From: Phycisphaerales bacterium UBA7800 | Lineage (GTDB): Bacteria; Planctomycetota; Phycisphaerae; Phycisphaerales; Phycisphaeraceae | NCBI GenBank assembly: GCA_002480565.1 | Contig: DLCK01000072.1 | Coordinates: forward strand, 13,049 to 77,048 | Direction of reading: 5' to 3' | DNA: 64,000 nucleotides | Shown: piece by piece, positions 8,038 through 16,162 of the stretch | How the letters are laid out: every line of letters begins with the position of its first letter | Numbering within the stretch: the first letter of the stretch is position 1 | Notes under the pieces: generated by a model | Database searches by the model: none | What the model saw: only the letters and a program-made list of their open reading frames with translations | What the model was told of the DNA's origin: nothing | Made by a program: the position numbers and the translations under genes

Positions 8038-9567
8038 TCAACCTGCCTTACCCATCTCCACGATTTTGCGATAGTTCCCGCGGAAGAATAGTGTCCATTC
8101 CAGACGGTCTTTGAGTTGTTGATCGTGATCTTTCCAACGCGTCTTGAGCGACAGGTAATGCTCACGGATCGTATCGACGACCTGTTGATGCTGCTTGTGA
8201 TTTTTGTCCTGCATGATGCTTTGCCAGTTAGTCTGCAATTCTGTGGTCGGCCAATTGAGGACTAGTGGCTGAGGCATCGCATCAAACAAAGCCCACATTT
8301 CAGTGATTTTCGGATGATTCGGATTCGCATTAAGAACGCCCCAGGCTTTCCCCAACTCCTCGTGAATGTCGATGGCCATGCTATGGGCAATGGGCGCGAC
8401 GTAGGAATAGTAGTTGGGTGTCCCATCGGGGAAATTCCGCGCGATCTGGTAAGGCTTGATCTGCGGGTCAGTCCATTGCTTCATTTCCGAAGCGGTATAC
8501 AAATCACGTCGAATGGGTTGGCGTCGAAGTTCAAAAGTCACCGGGCCATTGGGCGTGCCTTTGCGACGCTGCCAAAGCTTTTGAGTATTCTTTTGCAGCA
8601 ACCAAACGATGAACTCGTTAGCCAACTCCTTTTGCGGAGCGCCACGCAGAATGGTGATTGGATCAGCGGTCACTGCGGTGACAAATGGTGGGTCGACATA
8701 TCCCACGCGATTGCCTCCGACGGCACCTGCCTGGTATCTGCCATAGAAGTCGATGCACATGCCTGCTGCGGCCTCACCTGCGGATACATCGACGGGGACT
8801 TTGGATGCACCGGATGTGAAATACCGAGCGTTGGCAAAGATGCGGCGAAGGTGTCGCCAACCTTCATTCCAACCTGAGCGTCGCAAAATGGTGTTGTAGG
8901 TTTGAGCCAGTGAACCGGAATGTGCCGGATCAGCAAGAGCTAGCCAGCCGTGATAATTGGGATTTTCCAAGTCCGTCCATGTGTTGGGTTCGGGGAGTTT
9001 TCGGATTTCCAGAATGTCACGGTTGTAGACAATACCGAAGCTTGAAAGCACCACGCCGACCCATGCGAGCTTGGGATGATAGAGTGGTTCACCACCGATG
9101 TTGTTAGTTGGATAGACTTGCTGAAGCAGGCCTTGAGGCAGAACTATTGTTTCAATGATCGGTTCAAGTTGATCCTGCCCATTGACGTAGACGCCTTTGG
9201 CCAGTTGGTTGTGTTCGTAGTCTCCTCCTCCGAAGAACAGGTCGATACCGATACCACTTGCTGCAAGTCCGTCGGCTGCCTTGGCGGTGAAGTCAGCCTG
9301 CACCATGCGTCGCAGGTCACTGGTCCCGCCACTGGTTCGCCAGTCAAAACCGATGGCTTGTTTACCAAGAGCTTTTCGGTAATTGTTAAATGCCGTTGCT
9401 ACTTCCGAACGGATTTGTTCGTTATGCGGCGTGATGATAACCAGTCTTGCTGAACCATCGGCATTACCAGCAGTATGCGATGCTGTCGCTGGCCTGAAAA
9501 TAAACGGTACACCCAAGACAACTGCCAGTGCACCGAGAATCATTATTTTGGGTAACCAATCGCGCAT
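8038..9567 (-). CDS. Periplasmic solute-binding protein (family 1, FbpA/AfuA-like)
   Basis: This 509-residue exported protein resembles ABC-transporter solute-binding proteins of the iron/thiamine type. It starts with an N-terminal membrane/signal segment (residues 6-24, IMILGALAVVLGVPFIF), followed by LVIITPHNEQIRSEVATAFNNY, the family's first strand and helix. Later come SSFGIVYNRDIL, the WTDLENPNYHGWLALADPAHSGS segment and GEAAAGMCIDFYGRYQ, all typical of this fold. The C-terminal ~130 residues (after WRDH-like YYSYVAPIAH) are extra compared with ~340-residue family members. There is no lipobox cysteine. No permease or ATPase gene is adjacent, so the partner transporter must be elsewhere. 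The ligand cannot be told from sequence alone. Confidence 0.8.
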   Translation of the reverse strand: MRDWLPKIMILGALAVVLGVPFIFRPATASHTAGNADGSARLVIITPHNEQIRSEVATAFNNYRKALGKQAIGFDWRTSGGTSDLRRMVQADFTAKAADGLAASGIGIDLFFGGGDYEHNQLAKGVYVNGQDQLEPIIETIVLPQGLLQQVYPTNNIGGEPLYHPKLAWVGVVLSSFGIVYNRDILEIRKLPEPNTWTDLENPNYHGWLALADPAHSGSLAQTYNTILRRSGWNEGWRHLRRIFANARYFTSGASKVPVDVSAGEAAAGMCIDFYGRYQAGAVGGNRVGYVDPPFVTAVTADPITILRGAPQKELANEFIVWLLQKNTQKLWQRRKGTPNGPVTFELRRQPIRRDLYTASEMKQWTDPQIKPYQIARNFPDGTPNYYSYVAPIAHSMAIDIHEELGKAWGVLNANPNHPKITEMWALFDAMPQPLVLNWPTTELQTNWQSIMQDKNHKQHQQVVDTIREHYLSLKTRWKDHDQQLKDRLEWTLFFRGNYRKIVEMGKAG

Positions 9568-9649
9568 GAAGGTAACCTTCGTCCTATTTGAATATCAAAC
9601 GAATGTCCGTGACTGCTCAACCATACCAAATCCTGCTGGTTTGGCCATC

Positions 9650-10789
9650 TTAAACCATCGCAGCTTGCAGGACTTTAACAGTTGTTTCTTCAATGAGTCG
9701 ATCTGCCTGGGTCATGGAAACTTCAGCAGGTAAGTCCGGGCCGATGAGATGGTATTCAGCCAGTCCGGCAGTGAGCGTTTTTTCTGCTTCATCACCGATA
9801 CACCCCACCAATGCGACCGTTCGGACACCTTGCATATTGGCACGACGGGCGACTCCCAGACAGGCTTTACCTTGGAGCGATTGGCCGTCGAGTTTACCTT
9901 CACCAGTCAGGCACAAGGTCGCTCCAATACATCGCTGGTCAAAATGGATCGTGTCCAAGACCAGATCAATACCACGCTGTAAACTGGCATCCAAAAAGGC
10001 GAGCAGTCCAAATCCCAAGCCCCCAGCTGCACCGGCGCCGGGAGTCGAAGCGAAGTCTCCGCCAACGAGTTCAGCAAAGTAGACCAAGGCTTCATCGAGC
10101 ATTTCAACCATTGATTGTGAGGCACCCTTTTGCGGCCCGTAAATGACCGACGCTCCCAAAGCGCCCGTCAACGGATTGTTCACGTCACATGCTGCGATGA
10201 TCTGCGTCCATTCAATGCGTGGGTCCATATGCGTCTTGTCGATGCGTTCAACGGTTGGCAGCATGGAACCCGTCATTGGCCGAGTAATCATCTCACCGGT
10301 GCGGTCAAAAAAATGGACGCCCAGCGCCTGCGCCATTCCCGCGCCCCCGTCATTGGTGCAGCTGCCACCGATCCCCATGACGATACGATGAGCACCGGCA
10401 GATAAGGCTTCGCGGATAAGTTCCCCAACACCATAGGTCGTTGCCAATGACGGATTGCGTTGATCAGGTTCAACCAGATGGATACCGGCAGCTTGAGCCA
10501 TTTCAATGACCGCGGTCAACGGTTCATTGTCCTGCTGACCAAGTAATCCCCAGAGGGCTTTAACAGGTTGCCCCAGTGGTCCGGTGACGGCACATTGGCG
10601 ATACTCCCCGCCGGTGGCATCAACCATGGCCTGCAGTGTTCCTTCACCGCCATCGGCAATGGGACAGATTTCCACATGGGCTTCGGGATAGACATTCAAA
10701 ATCCCACGCTGCATGGCATGAGCAGCATCGGTGGCGGAAATGGATTCTTTAAAACTATCAGGGGCACAGATGATTTTCATTTGATTCAT
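9650..10789 (-). CDS. glxK: Glycerate 2-kinase (GarK/GlxK family)
   Basis: The enzyme phosphorylates D-glycerate to 2-phosphoglycerate, feeding glyoxylate/tartronate-derived carbon into glycolysis. The 379-residue length is normal for the family. Diagnostic stretches are MKIICAPDSFKESISA at the start, CPIADGGEGTL, VMGIGGSCTNDGGAGMAQALG, ACDVNNPLTG, GAAGGLGFGLLAFL and LCLTGEGKLDGQSLQGKA. Two starts three codons apart are possible (10789 and 10780). The gene is divergent from tadA with about 100 bp between, so both promoters probably lie there. It lies 82 bp upstream of the binding-protein gene on the same strand, but nothing shows that the two work together. Confidence 0.93.
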   Translation of the reverse strand: MNQMKIICAPDSFKESISATDAAHAMQRGILNVYPEAHVEICPIADGGEGTLQAMVDATGGEYRQCAVTGPLGQPVKALWGLLGQQDNEPLTAVIEMAQAAGIHLVEPDQRNPSLATTYGVGELIREALSAGAHRIVMGIGGSCTNDGGAGMAQALGVHFFDRTGEMITRPMTGSMLPTVERIDKTHMDPRIEWTQIIAACDVNNPLTGALGASVIYGPQKGASQSMVEMLDEALVYFAELVGGDFASTPGAGAAGGLGFGLLAFLDASLQRGIDLVLDTIHFDQRCIGATLCLTGEGKLDGQSLQGKACLGVARRANMQGVRTVALVGCIGDEAEKTLTAGLAEYHLIGPDLPAEVSMTQADRLIEETTVKVLQAAMV

Positions 10790-10888
10790 AGTTTACAACC
10801 TGCATAAAGGGAATGGAAACGCATTTTGACTCTGGCAGGATTTCCCATTCCAAAACACAAGAACCTTAAAACGCCATACAATGCTCAA

Positions 10889-11377
10889 ATGACCACCGAC
10901 TTTGACATGCAAATGATGCAACACGCATTGGAACTGGCAAAACAAGCTGCAGCAATTGGCGAAGTGCCTGTGGGCGCTGTCGTCTGTCAGCATGAAACTA
11001 TCATCGCTGAGGCATCCAACCGACGTGAGTTGGATCAGGACCCGGTGGCCCATGCTGAAATTTTAGCGATCCGCCAAGCAGCAAAGAAAATCGACAGTTG
11101 GCGATTGGATGACTGTACGTTGTATGTGACGCTTGAGCCGTGTGCGATGTGCGCCGGAGCGTTGGTGAACTGCCGCCTGCCACGGTTGGTGTATGGGGCC
11201 AGTGATCCGAAAATGGGATGCGTTAATACGCTGTATCAATTGTGTAACGACAGTCGATTCAACCATAGCGTCGAAGTCGTCGGCGGTGTCATGGCAGAAG
11301 AAACCGGGCAGATACTCTCGGACTTTTTCAAGGCGCTACGGGGTAAAATCAAACGTCCAAAACCACGGGAGCGCTAA
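10889..11377 (+). CDS. tadA: tRNA adenosine(34) deaminase
   Basis: TadA deaminates adenosine at the wobble position of tRNA-Arg to inosine. The zinc-binding cytidine-deaminase motifs are complete: PVAHAEI (His plus the catalytic Glu) and EPCAMCAGAL (the two cysteines). The family stretches GEVPVGAVVC, NRRELDQDP and RLVYGASDPKMG are also there. I chose the ATG at 10889 (162 residues) because TadA proteins normally begin a few residues before MQHALELAKQA. The upstream reading to 10826 adds residues with no family match. The stop codon TAA lies inside a copy of the CGCTAAACCGC palindromic repeat. Confidence 0.93.
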   Translation: MTTDFDMQMMQHALELAKQAAAIGEVPVGAVVCQHETIIAEASNRRELDQDPVAHAEILAIRQAAKKIDSWRLDDCTLYVTLEPCAMCAGALVNCRLPRLVYGASDPKMGCVNTLYQLCNDSRFNHSVEVVGGVMAEETGQILSDFFKALRGKIKRPKPRER

Positions 11378-11391
11378 ACCGCAAGCGGTTT
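11372..11391. repeat. Short palindromic repeat overlapping the tadA stop codon
   Basis: This is a perfect copy of the CGCTAAACCGC-AA-GCGGTTT element. Its internal TAA (11375-11377) is the tadA stop codon, so the element begins within the coding region and ends 7 bp before the convergent riboflavin synthase gene. Confidence 0.75.
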
Positions 11392-11398
11392 GAATGAT

Positions 11399-12052
11399 TC
11401 ACATGAACCCGGCGTCGAGAAGTTTTTCCATGGTCACGCCGCTGGCCTTGGAACCATTGCGTGTCAACCAGTGCAAGATCGTCTTGGCAACAATGTCGGT
11501 TTCAAGATTCACCATTTGACCGGACGCTGCATCTTTTAATGTGGTCAAAGATAACGTGGTTGGGATTAAGGCCACATCAAACGTGCTGTCGGTCAGTGAC
11601 GCGATGGTCAAACTCACCCCGTCAATGCAAACTGACCCTTTAGGCACAATCGCATCCATCAACTCAGTTGGCGGCGCGACGGTGACACGAAATTCGTGTG
11701 GGGTTGAGGTGACTTTCACGACACGTCCCATGCCATCAACATGCCCCTGGACGATGTGTCCGCCCATTGCAGTATTGGCAGTTAATGATGATTCGAGATT
11801 GACCTGATCGCCGACTGCCAAAGTTCCCAGGCGTGAGCGGTCAAGTGTTTCATTGATCACATCGAAACTCAATAAAGTCCCCTGCTGGTCGGTCATGGTC
11901 AGACAAACTCCGCTGACGCAGATTGAATCGCCATGTTCAAAATTGCTATTGCGAGGTGTCCAATTTGCGACATCAACCACAAGGCGTTTACCGCCGGGCG
12001 TGGAAGCGATGCCATGAATACGGCCTATGGTTTCGATAAGTCCTGTGAACAT
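11399..12052 (-). CDS. ribE: Riboflavin synthase alpha chain
   Basis: Riboflavin synthase joins two 6,7-dimethyl-8-ribityllumazine molecules to give riboflavin. The 217-residue protein contains the two tandem lumazine-binding barrels: MFTGLIETIGRIHGI with GDSICVSGVCLTM in the first half, and GHIVQGHVDGMGRV with GSVCIDGVSLTIASL in the second. The C-terminal helix KTILHWL matches the trimerisation helix. The gene is convergent with tadA (21 bp apart). No FMN riboswitch motif is visible upstream, and no other rib gene is adjacent. Confidence 0.95.
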   Translation of the reverse strand: MFTGLIETIGRIHGIASTPGGKRLVVDVANWTPRNSNFEHGDSICVSGVCLTMTDQQGTLLSFDVINETLDRSRLGTLAVGDQVNLESSLTANTAMGGHIVQGHVDGMGRVVKVTSTPHEFRVTVAPPTELMDAIVPKGSVCIDGVSLTIASLTDSTFDVALIPTTLSLTTLKDAASGQMVNLETDIVAKTILHWLTRNGSKASGVTMEKLLDAGFM

Positions 12053-12191
12053 CCGAGTATTGTACTGCCAGAATTGGCATGATGACAGGATCGGATAAAA
12101 ATCAAGCCAAACGATTGGAAAAAAGACTAGATGGGTTATATGATTCTATTCTTCCATCTCCGCTAGCATCTGTTCATGGGAAGGGTAGTGC

Positions 12192-15002
12192 GTGGCGCGA
12201 CGTCTATATTTGTGTTGGATTTACCTGTTGTTGTTTATCTGCATGGGCAATGCGCATGCTGAGCAACCAAAACTTGTCTCATCCGGAACCGTAGTCGGCC
12301 CGGGGGTTGTTGCACCGGATCAATGGGGGCTGGCTCAAACGTCAGTCGTCAATCCAACGATGAGCGATCAAACCTTACTCACCACGGTGACCTTCACCAA
12401 GGACGCGAGGATGGGTAATGTGCAATTTGCCCGTGAGTTCTGGATACCCGCTGGTGGACGGCGTGATATTTACATCCCGTTCAAATCACCGGACTATCCC
12501 AGCAATACCAAATCCATCGAAGCCCAGGTGCAGTTACTCGACACCCGTGGCAGTTCGGATGTGATGCTCAGCCGAGACGTGGCGTTGTATCGGGCGGTGA
12601 CTTCACCACAAATCAATGCCAAGATGTTTTCACTCAAGTCCGCTGCAGGTTACGACCTCACCGGCTCGTTGCGTGAACAACTTGGTGTATCTCACACCTA
12701 TATGAATCTCAAGCCACATGGTTTGCCTCGTGATGCCAATTTGTTGAGCAACATGAGCGTCATGCTCCTTGGGCATAGTGATCCGCAGTTGGACCCGATG
12801 CAGATTCAAGCGTTGCGTCAGTGGATTCTTGCAGGCGGTCAGATGATCGTGGTGTTACCAGACACGGGGATGGAATTAACTCGCAGTATTATTGGTGATC
12901 ACTTGCCGATGATGCTCATTGACCAATCACTTCAAACCCAAGCCACTATCCAAGGTAATAATGTACTTTCCGACGGTGGTTTGAATTCGCGTGTGAGTAA
13001 TAAGGATCAACGTCCACGCGGATGGGAACTTGACGACCTGCGGCAAAATCGTGTGGATGTTAATGGCGGCGGTACACGCTTGCGCAATCCTGACAATCAA
13101 ACAAGCACTATCATCTCAAACACGGTCACCCTTTCTGAACAATGGGCCACGGTGGATGTGTCGGCACGATTTCGAATGGATCGATCCAGTTCACCATCCG
13201 ACACGGTCAGTCGGGCGATTTTCTTAGATCAAATGAAACAGCCAGTTGGCAATCCCATCGACTTTGCTGACAACCTTGGCTCTAATTGGCGGGAGAACAA
13301 GAAAACACTCTCGATCCCAAATAGCGCGACACATCTCAAAATAGAATTGGGACTCGATAATGCCAAGGGAACATTATGGGTCAGCGATTGCAAAGTCATC
13401 CCGACTGCCATGCGATTTGAAGAACCTGTCTCGTTCTGGCGTGTCCTTGGCCCGGACATGCAAACCGATGATGACTTGATGATCAACGGTTGGCCCATGA
13501 TGCTTCGCGGTAAAATGGGACGCGGCCAGGTCACTGTTCTGACACTTGGTACAGAATACTGGTCCGCAGCAAGCAAAGCCGGCAGTCGCGTCATCGATCA
13601 AGCATTCCGCACGAACAGTCGCTTTAACAAATCAGACACGCTCATTGACAATGACATCCTTGCCAAGGCAGGCACACAGCAGATTGGTTACGAAGTGCTC
13701 TCGCGCACGCCGGTGATGATCTGCCTGTTGACGATGCTGGGTTTGATGCTTGTCTCTGGCATCGTATTCTGGAAAAAAGGCAATCCGGAAATGCTCGCGC
13801 CGGTAAGTGTTGTGCTGGCGATTGTGATTGCAGGTGTGATCTGGTTTATGGGCATCACGCATCACCGTCAAACACCATTGACAGTTGCCTCTGTGCAGTT
13901 GGCACAAATCGATCCGGTCGGCAACTATGCCATCACCAATGCGGTGGTCAGCACGTACAGCCCATCGCGATTGTCCTCCCCCCTTGAAGCCAACGATGGT
14001 GGTGTGATCTGGCCGGACCTTTCAGGTTCAACTGGCAAAGTCCTTCGCATGCGTTGGACGGATAACAACACATGGAAATGGGATAATCTGGAATTGCCCG
14101 AAGCAACGTTGCGATCGCACAGCATCGCTCGCGTCGTGCCACTGGACAAGCCGGTTAAAGCCACCGCAAGTTTCACCAAGGATGGCATGATCTGTACCAT
14201 TTCATCAGGCCCCTACGCTGGCGTGGATCATCCGATTATTGCCAGCCTCAACAATCATGCAGTGGGCAAGCTCACCGGCCATGACAATTTTACGATCACC
14301 CCAGACCCAACGATCGGCCTGGATCAGTTCGTCACCGCAACGACCATGACTGCTCAGGATATTCAACGTCAGGATATCTATCGTCACCTGATTTATCCTA
14401 ACTCTGATGCACTGAATGTAGTCGCTTATCCGTCTGAGCCTTCTGCGATGTGGTGGGCTCGTGCGATGGATATCGGCTTTACACAGGCAGCCAATGATGC
14501 CCGTCAAAAACAGCAGGCCTTGATTTGTGTGCCGCTAAGCTACGAACGCCCTGCACCGGGAACTACTTTCGTCATCCCTTCGCCAATCCTTCAAACCGAC
14601 ATTTTCCGCAGTTCCAAAAACGATCATGGTATGAGTACCGTGATCAACCCCATGACCGGACGATGGACCTCGACGATCTCAAGTGAAACCAAATTTAAAC
14701 TGGCATTTAAGGTGCCCAAAGAATTACTCCCATTGAAAGTCCAAAGCGGCACACTTGATATCGACTTTAAAACACAAGGGCGAGATTTCATCGTCACCGA
14801 TAACCGCAGACAGGAAATCGCCCGACGTTCCAACCTGGCCAACCGAATCCAGATCCCGGTCAAAGGTGAATTTCTCACCATCAATCGTCAAGGACAAATT
14901 GTTTTGGAATTTGAAGTCACGACACATACCGACCCGCTAAGCTCACATATGTGGGACGCATCAGGTGGTATCCGACTTCAAATCACGGCGGTCACACAGT
15001 AA
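12192..15002 (+). CDS. Large exported membrane protein with a glutamine-amidotransferase-like domain
   Basis: This 936-residue protein has a signal peptide (LYLCWIYLLLFICMGNAHA). It then has beta-rich domains, a Rossmann-like glutamine-amidotransferase fold region (about residues 175-240, with MQIQALRQWILAGGQMIVVLP) and two membrane helices near residues 505-525 and 535-560, followed by another large beta-rich part. A related protein (35544-37862) has the same LRQWI..GG..VV.P stretch and the same architecture. Both are encoded beside ABC-2-type ATPase genes, so they probably act with an exporter, as GldG-like proteins do. The start is a GTG with GGGAAGGG upstream. It begins an operon with the ATPase gene 49 bp downstream. 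No catalytic triad is evident, so enzymatic activity is doubtful. Function is unknown. Confidence 0.82.
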   Translation: MARRLYLCWIYLLLFICMGNAHAEQPKLVSSGTVVGPGVVAPDQWGLAQTSVVNPTMSDQTLLTTVTFTKDARMGNVQFAREFWIPAGGRRDIYIPFKSPDYPSNTKSIEAQVQLLDTRGSSDVMLSRDVALYRAVTSPQINAKMFSLKSAAGYDLTGSLREQLGVSHTYMNLKPHGLPRDANLLSNMSVMLLGHSDPQLDPMQIQALRQWILAGGQMIVVLPDTGMELTRSIIGDHLPMMLIDQSLQTQATIQGNNVLSDGGLNSRVSNKDQRPRGWELDDLRQNRVDVNGGGTRLRNPDNQTSTIISNTVTLSEQWATVDVSARFRMDRSSSPSDTVSRAIFLDQMKQPVGNPIDFADNLGSNWRENKKTLSIPNSATHLKIELGLDNAKGTLWVSDCKVIPTAMRFEEPVSFWRVLGPDMQTDDDLMINGWPMMLRGKMGRGQVTVLTLGTEYWSAASKAGSRVIDQAFRTNSRFNKSDTLIDNDILAKAGTQQIGYEVLSRTPVMICLLTMLGLMLVSGIVFWKKGNPEMLAPVSVVLAIVIAGVIWFMGITHHRQTPLTVASVQLAQIDPVGNYAITNAVVSTYSPSRLSSPLEANDGGVIWPDLSGSTGKVLRMRWTDNNTWKWDNLELPEATLRSHSIARVVPLDKPVKATASFTKDGMICTISSGPYAGVDHPIIASLNNHAVGKLTGHDNFTITPDPTIGLDQFVTATTMTAQDIQRQDIYRHLIYPNSDALNVVAYPSEPSAMWWARAMDIGFTQAANDARQKQQALICVPLSYERPAPGTTFVIPSPILQTDIFRSSKNDHGMSTVINPMTGRWTSTISSETKFKLAFKVPKELLPLKVQSGTLDIDFKTQGRDFIVTDNRRQEIARRSNLANRIQIPVKGEFLTINRQGQIVLEFEVTTHTDPLSSHMWDASGGIRLQITAVTQ

Positions 15003-15051
15003 AAAAACATCCCGACTCAAACACGATTCGCTCCACACCCAGGAGATCAAC

Positions 15052-16071
15052 ATGGCATCAGAAGTTGTTGTACAAACACAAAACCTAACCAAGCGATACG
15101 GTGACTTCACGTCACTGGACGCACTGACAATCAACGTAACACGAGGAAGCATCCTCGGATTCATCGGCCCCAATGGTGCAGGTAAAACCACCACCATCAA
15201 AATCCTCGTTGGCCTGTCCAAACCCACCAGTGGGTCGGCTTCCATCGCTGGCGTGGATTGTGTCTCGGGTGCCAAACAAATCAAACACCTTGTCGGCTAC
15301 ATGCCCGACACCTTCGGCGCGTATGACAATATGCGGGTACGTGAATATCTGGACTTCTTTGGTGCAGCTTTCAAAATCCCGCGTAAGCAACGCATGAAGC
15401 GCATTGATGAAGTCATGGACATCACCGGCTCAACCTACATGAAAGACCGCTATGTCGAAGCCCTTTCACATGGTATGAAACAACGCTGCGCGATTGCTCG
15501 AACCATGCTCCATGACCCGCAGGTTCTGATCCTTGACGAACCGGCAAACGGCTTGGACCCCAATGCGCGAATCGATATGCGTCAGATTCTGCTGCGTCTT
15601 GCGGAGATGGGTAAAACGCTGATCGTCACCAGTCACATTCTCCCAGAACTCTCACGCATCTGTGATACTGTCGCCATCATCGCTCAAGGTAAACTCCAAG
15701 CCTTTGGCACGCTCTCGGACATTATGCGAAACCTCAGCCAAAAACGGCAGTTTGAAATCCAACTGCTATCAGGTGACAACGTCGGACAGGTCGAAGGACT
15801 CGTCAAACAAGGACTCGGTGAAGAAGCAGAAGTCGAAAGCTACCCCGCTGAAGCAATGGTTCGCATCACCACCACCCGAACCGACGATGACCTGGCGCGA
15901 CTGCTCAACGCACTGACCAAGATGAAGCTGGGCATCTGCCAGTTCCGTGAAGTGGTCCAGGACCTTGAAGACGCATTCCTGAGTGTCACCGGCACAGGAC
16001 GCAAGGGTGCACATGGCATGGAAAAAGCCTCCGGGCCGGTCACCAATTATGCCAAGACCAACGCTGAATAA
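15052..16071 (+). CDS. ABC-2 type transporter ATP-binding protein
   Basis: The protein is an ABC ATPase of the DrrA/CcmA/GldA exporter class. The Walker A motif is GPNGAGKTT (about residue 43), the signature reads LSHGMKQR (a variant of LSGGQ), and Walker B is VLILDEPANGLDP, with the switch histidine in VTSHIL. A C-terminal ~100 residues form the regulatory domain usual in ABC-2 ATPases. The start at 15052 is set by the AGGAGATCAAC site just upstream; the reading to 14965 would overlap the preceding gene without family similarity. The permease follows. The paralogue at 34601-35539 shares LS.GM.QR and most of the sequence around it. Confidence 0.94.
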   Translation: MASEVVVQTQNLTKRYGDFTSLDALTINVTRGSILGFIGPNGAGKTTTIKILVGLSKPTSGSASIAGVDCVSGAKQIKHLVGYMPDTFGAYDNMRVREYLDFFGAAFKIPRKQRMKRIDEVMDITGSTYMKDRYVEALSHGMKQRCAIARTMLHDPQVLILDEPANGLDPNARIDMRQILLRLAEMGKTLIVTSHILPELSRICDTVAIIAQGKLQAFGTLSDIMRNLSQKRQFEIQLLSGDNVGQVEGLVKQGLGEEAEVESYPAEAMVRITTTRTDDDLARLLNALTKMKLGICQFREVVQDLEDAFLSVTGTGRKGAHGMEKASGPVTNYAKTNAE

Positions 16072-16137
16072 TGCACTGAACCTGCACTGCATTGACTTGC
16101 CGTGCTTGATATCGTGCCTTGACCCAAGTCCAAAATC

Positions 16138-16160
16138 GCTAGTCCCTAGCCCCTGGTAAC
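16138..16160. repeat. CTAGTCCC-type dispersed repeat (single arm)
   Basis: The word GCTAGTCCCTAGCCCCTGG lies directly before the permease start, in the 91-bp gap after the ATPase gene. It is a member of the family seen in inverted pairs at 39668-39776 and 47262-47369. A weaker GACCCAAGTCC precedes it. The repeat occupies the position where the permease ribosome-binding site would be; no Shine-Dalgarno sequence is visible. Confidence 0.65.
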
Positions 16161-16162
16161 AA

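Noticed and set aside
12053..12191. FMN riboswitch before the riboflavin synthase gene
   Set aside because: None of the conserved RFN-element words are present upstream; only a short TGCCA/TGGCA dyad is seen.
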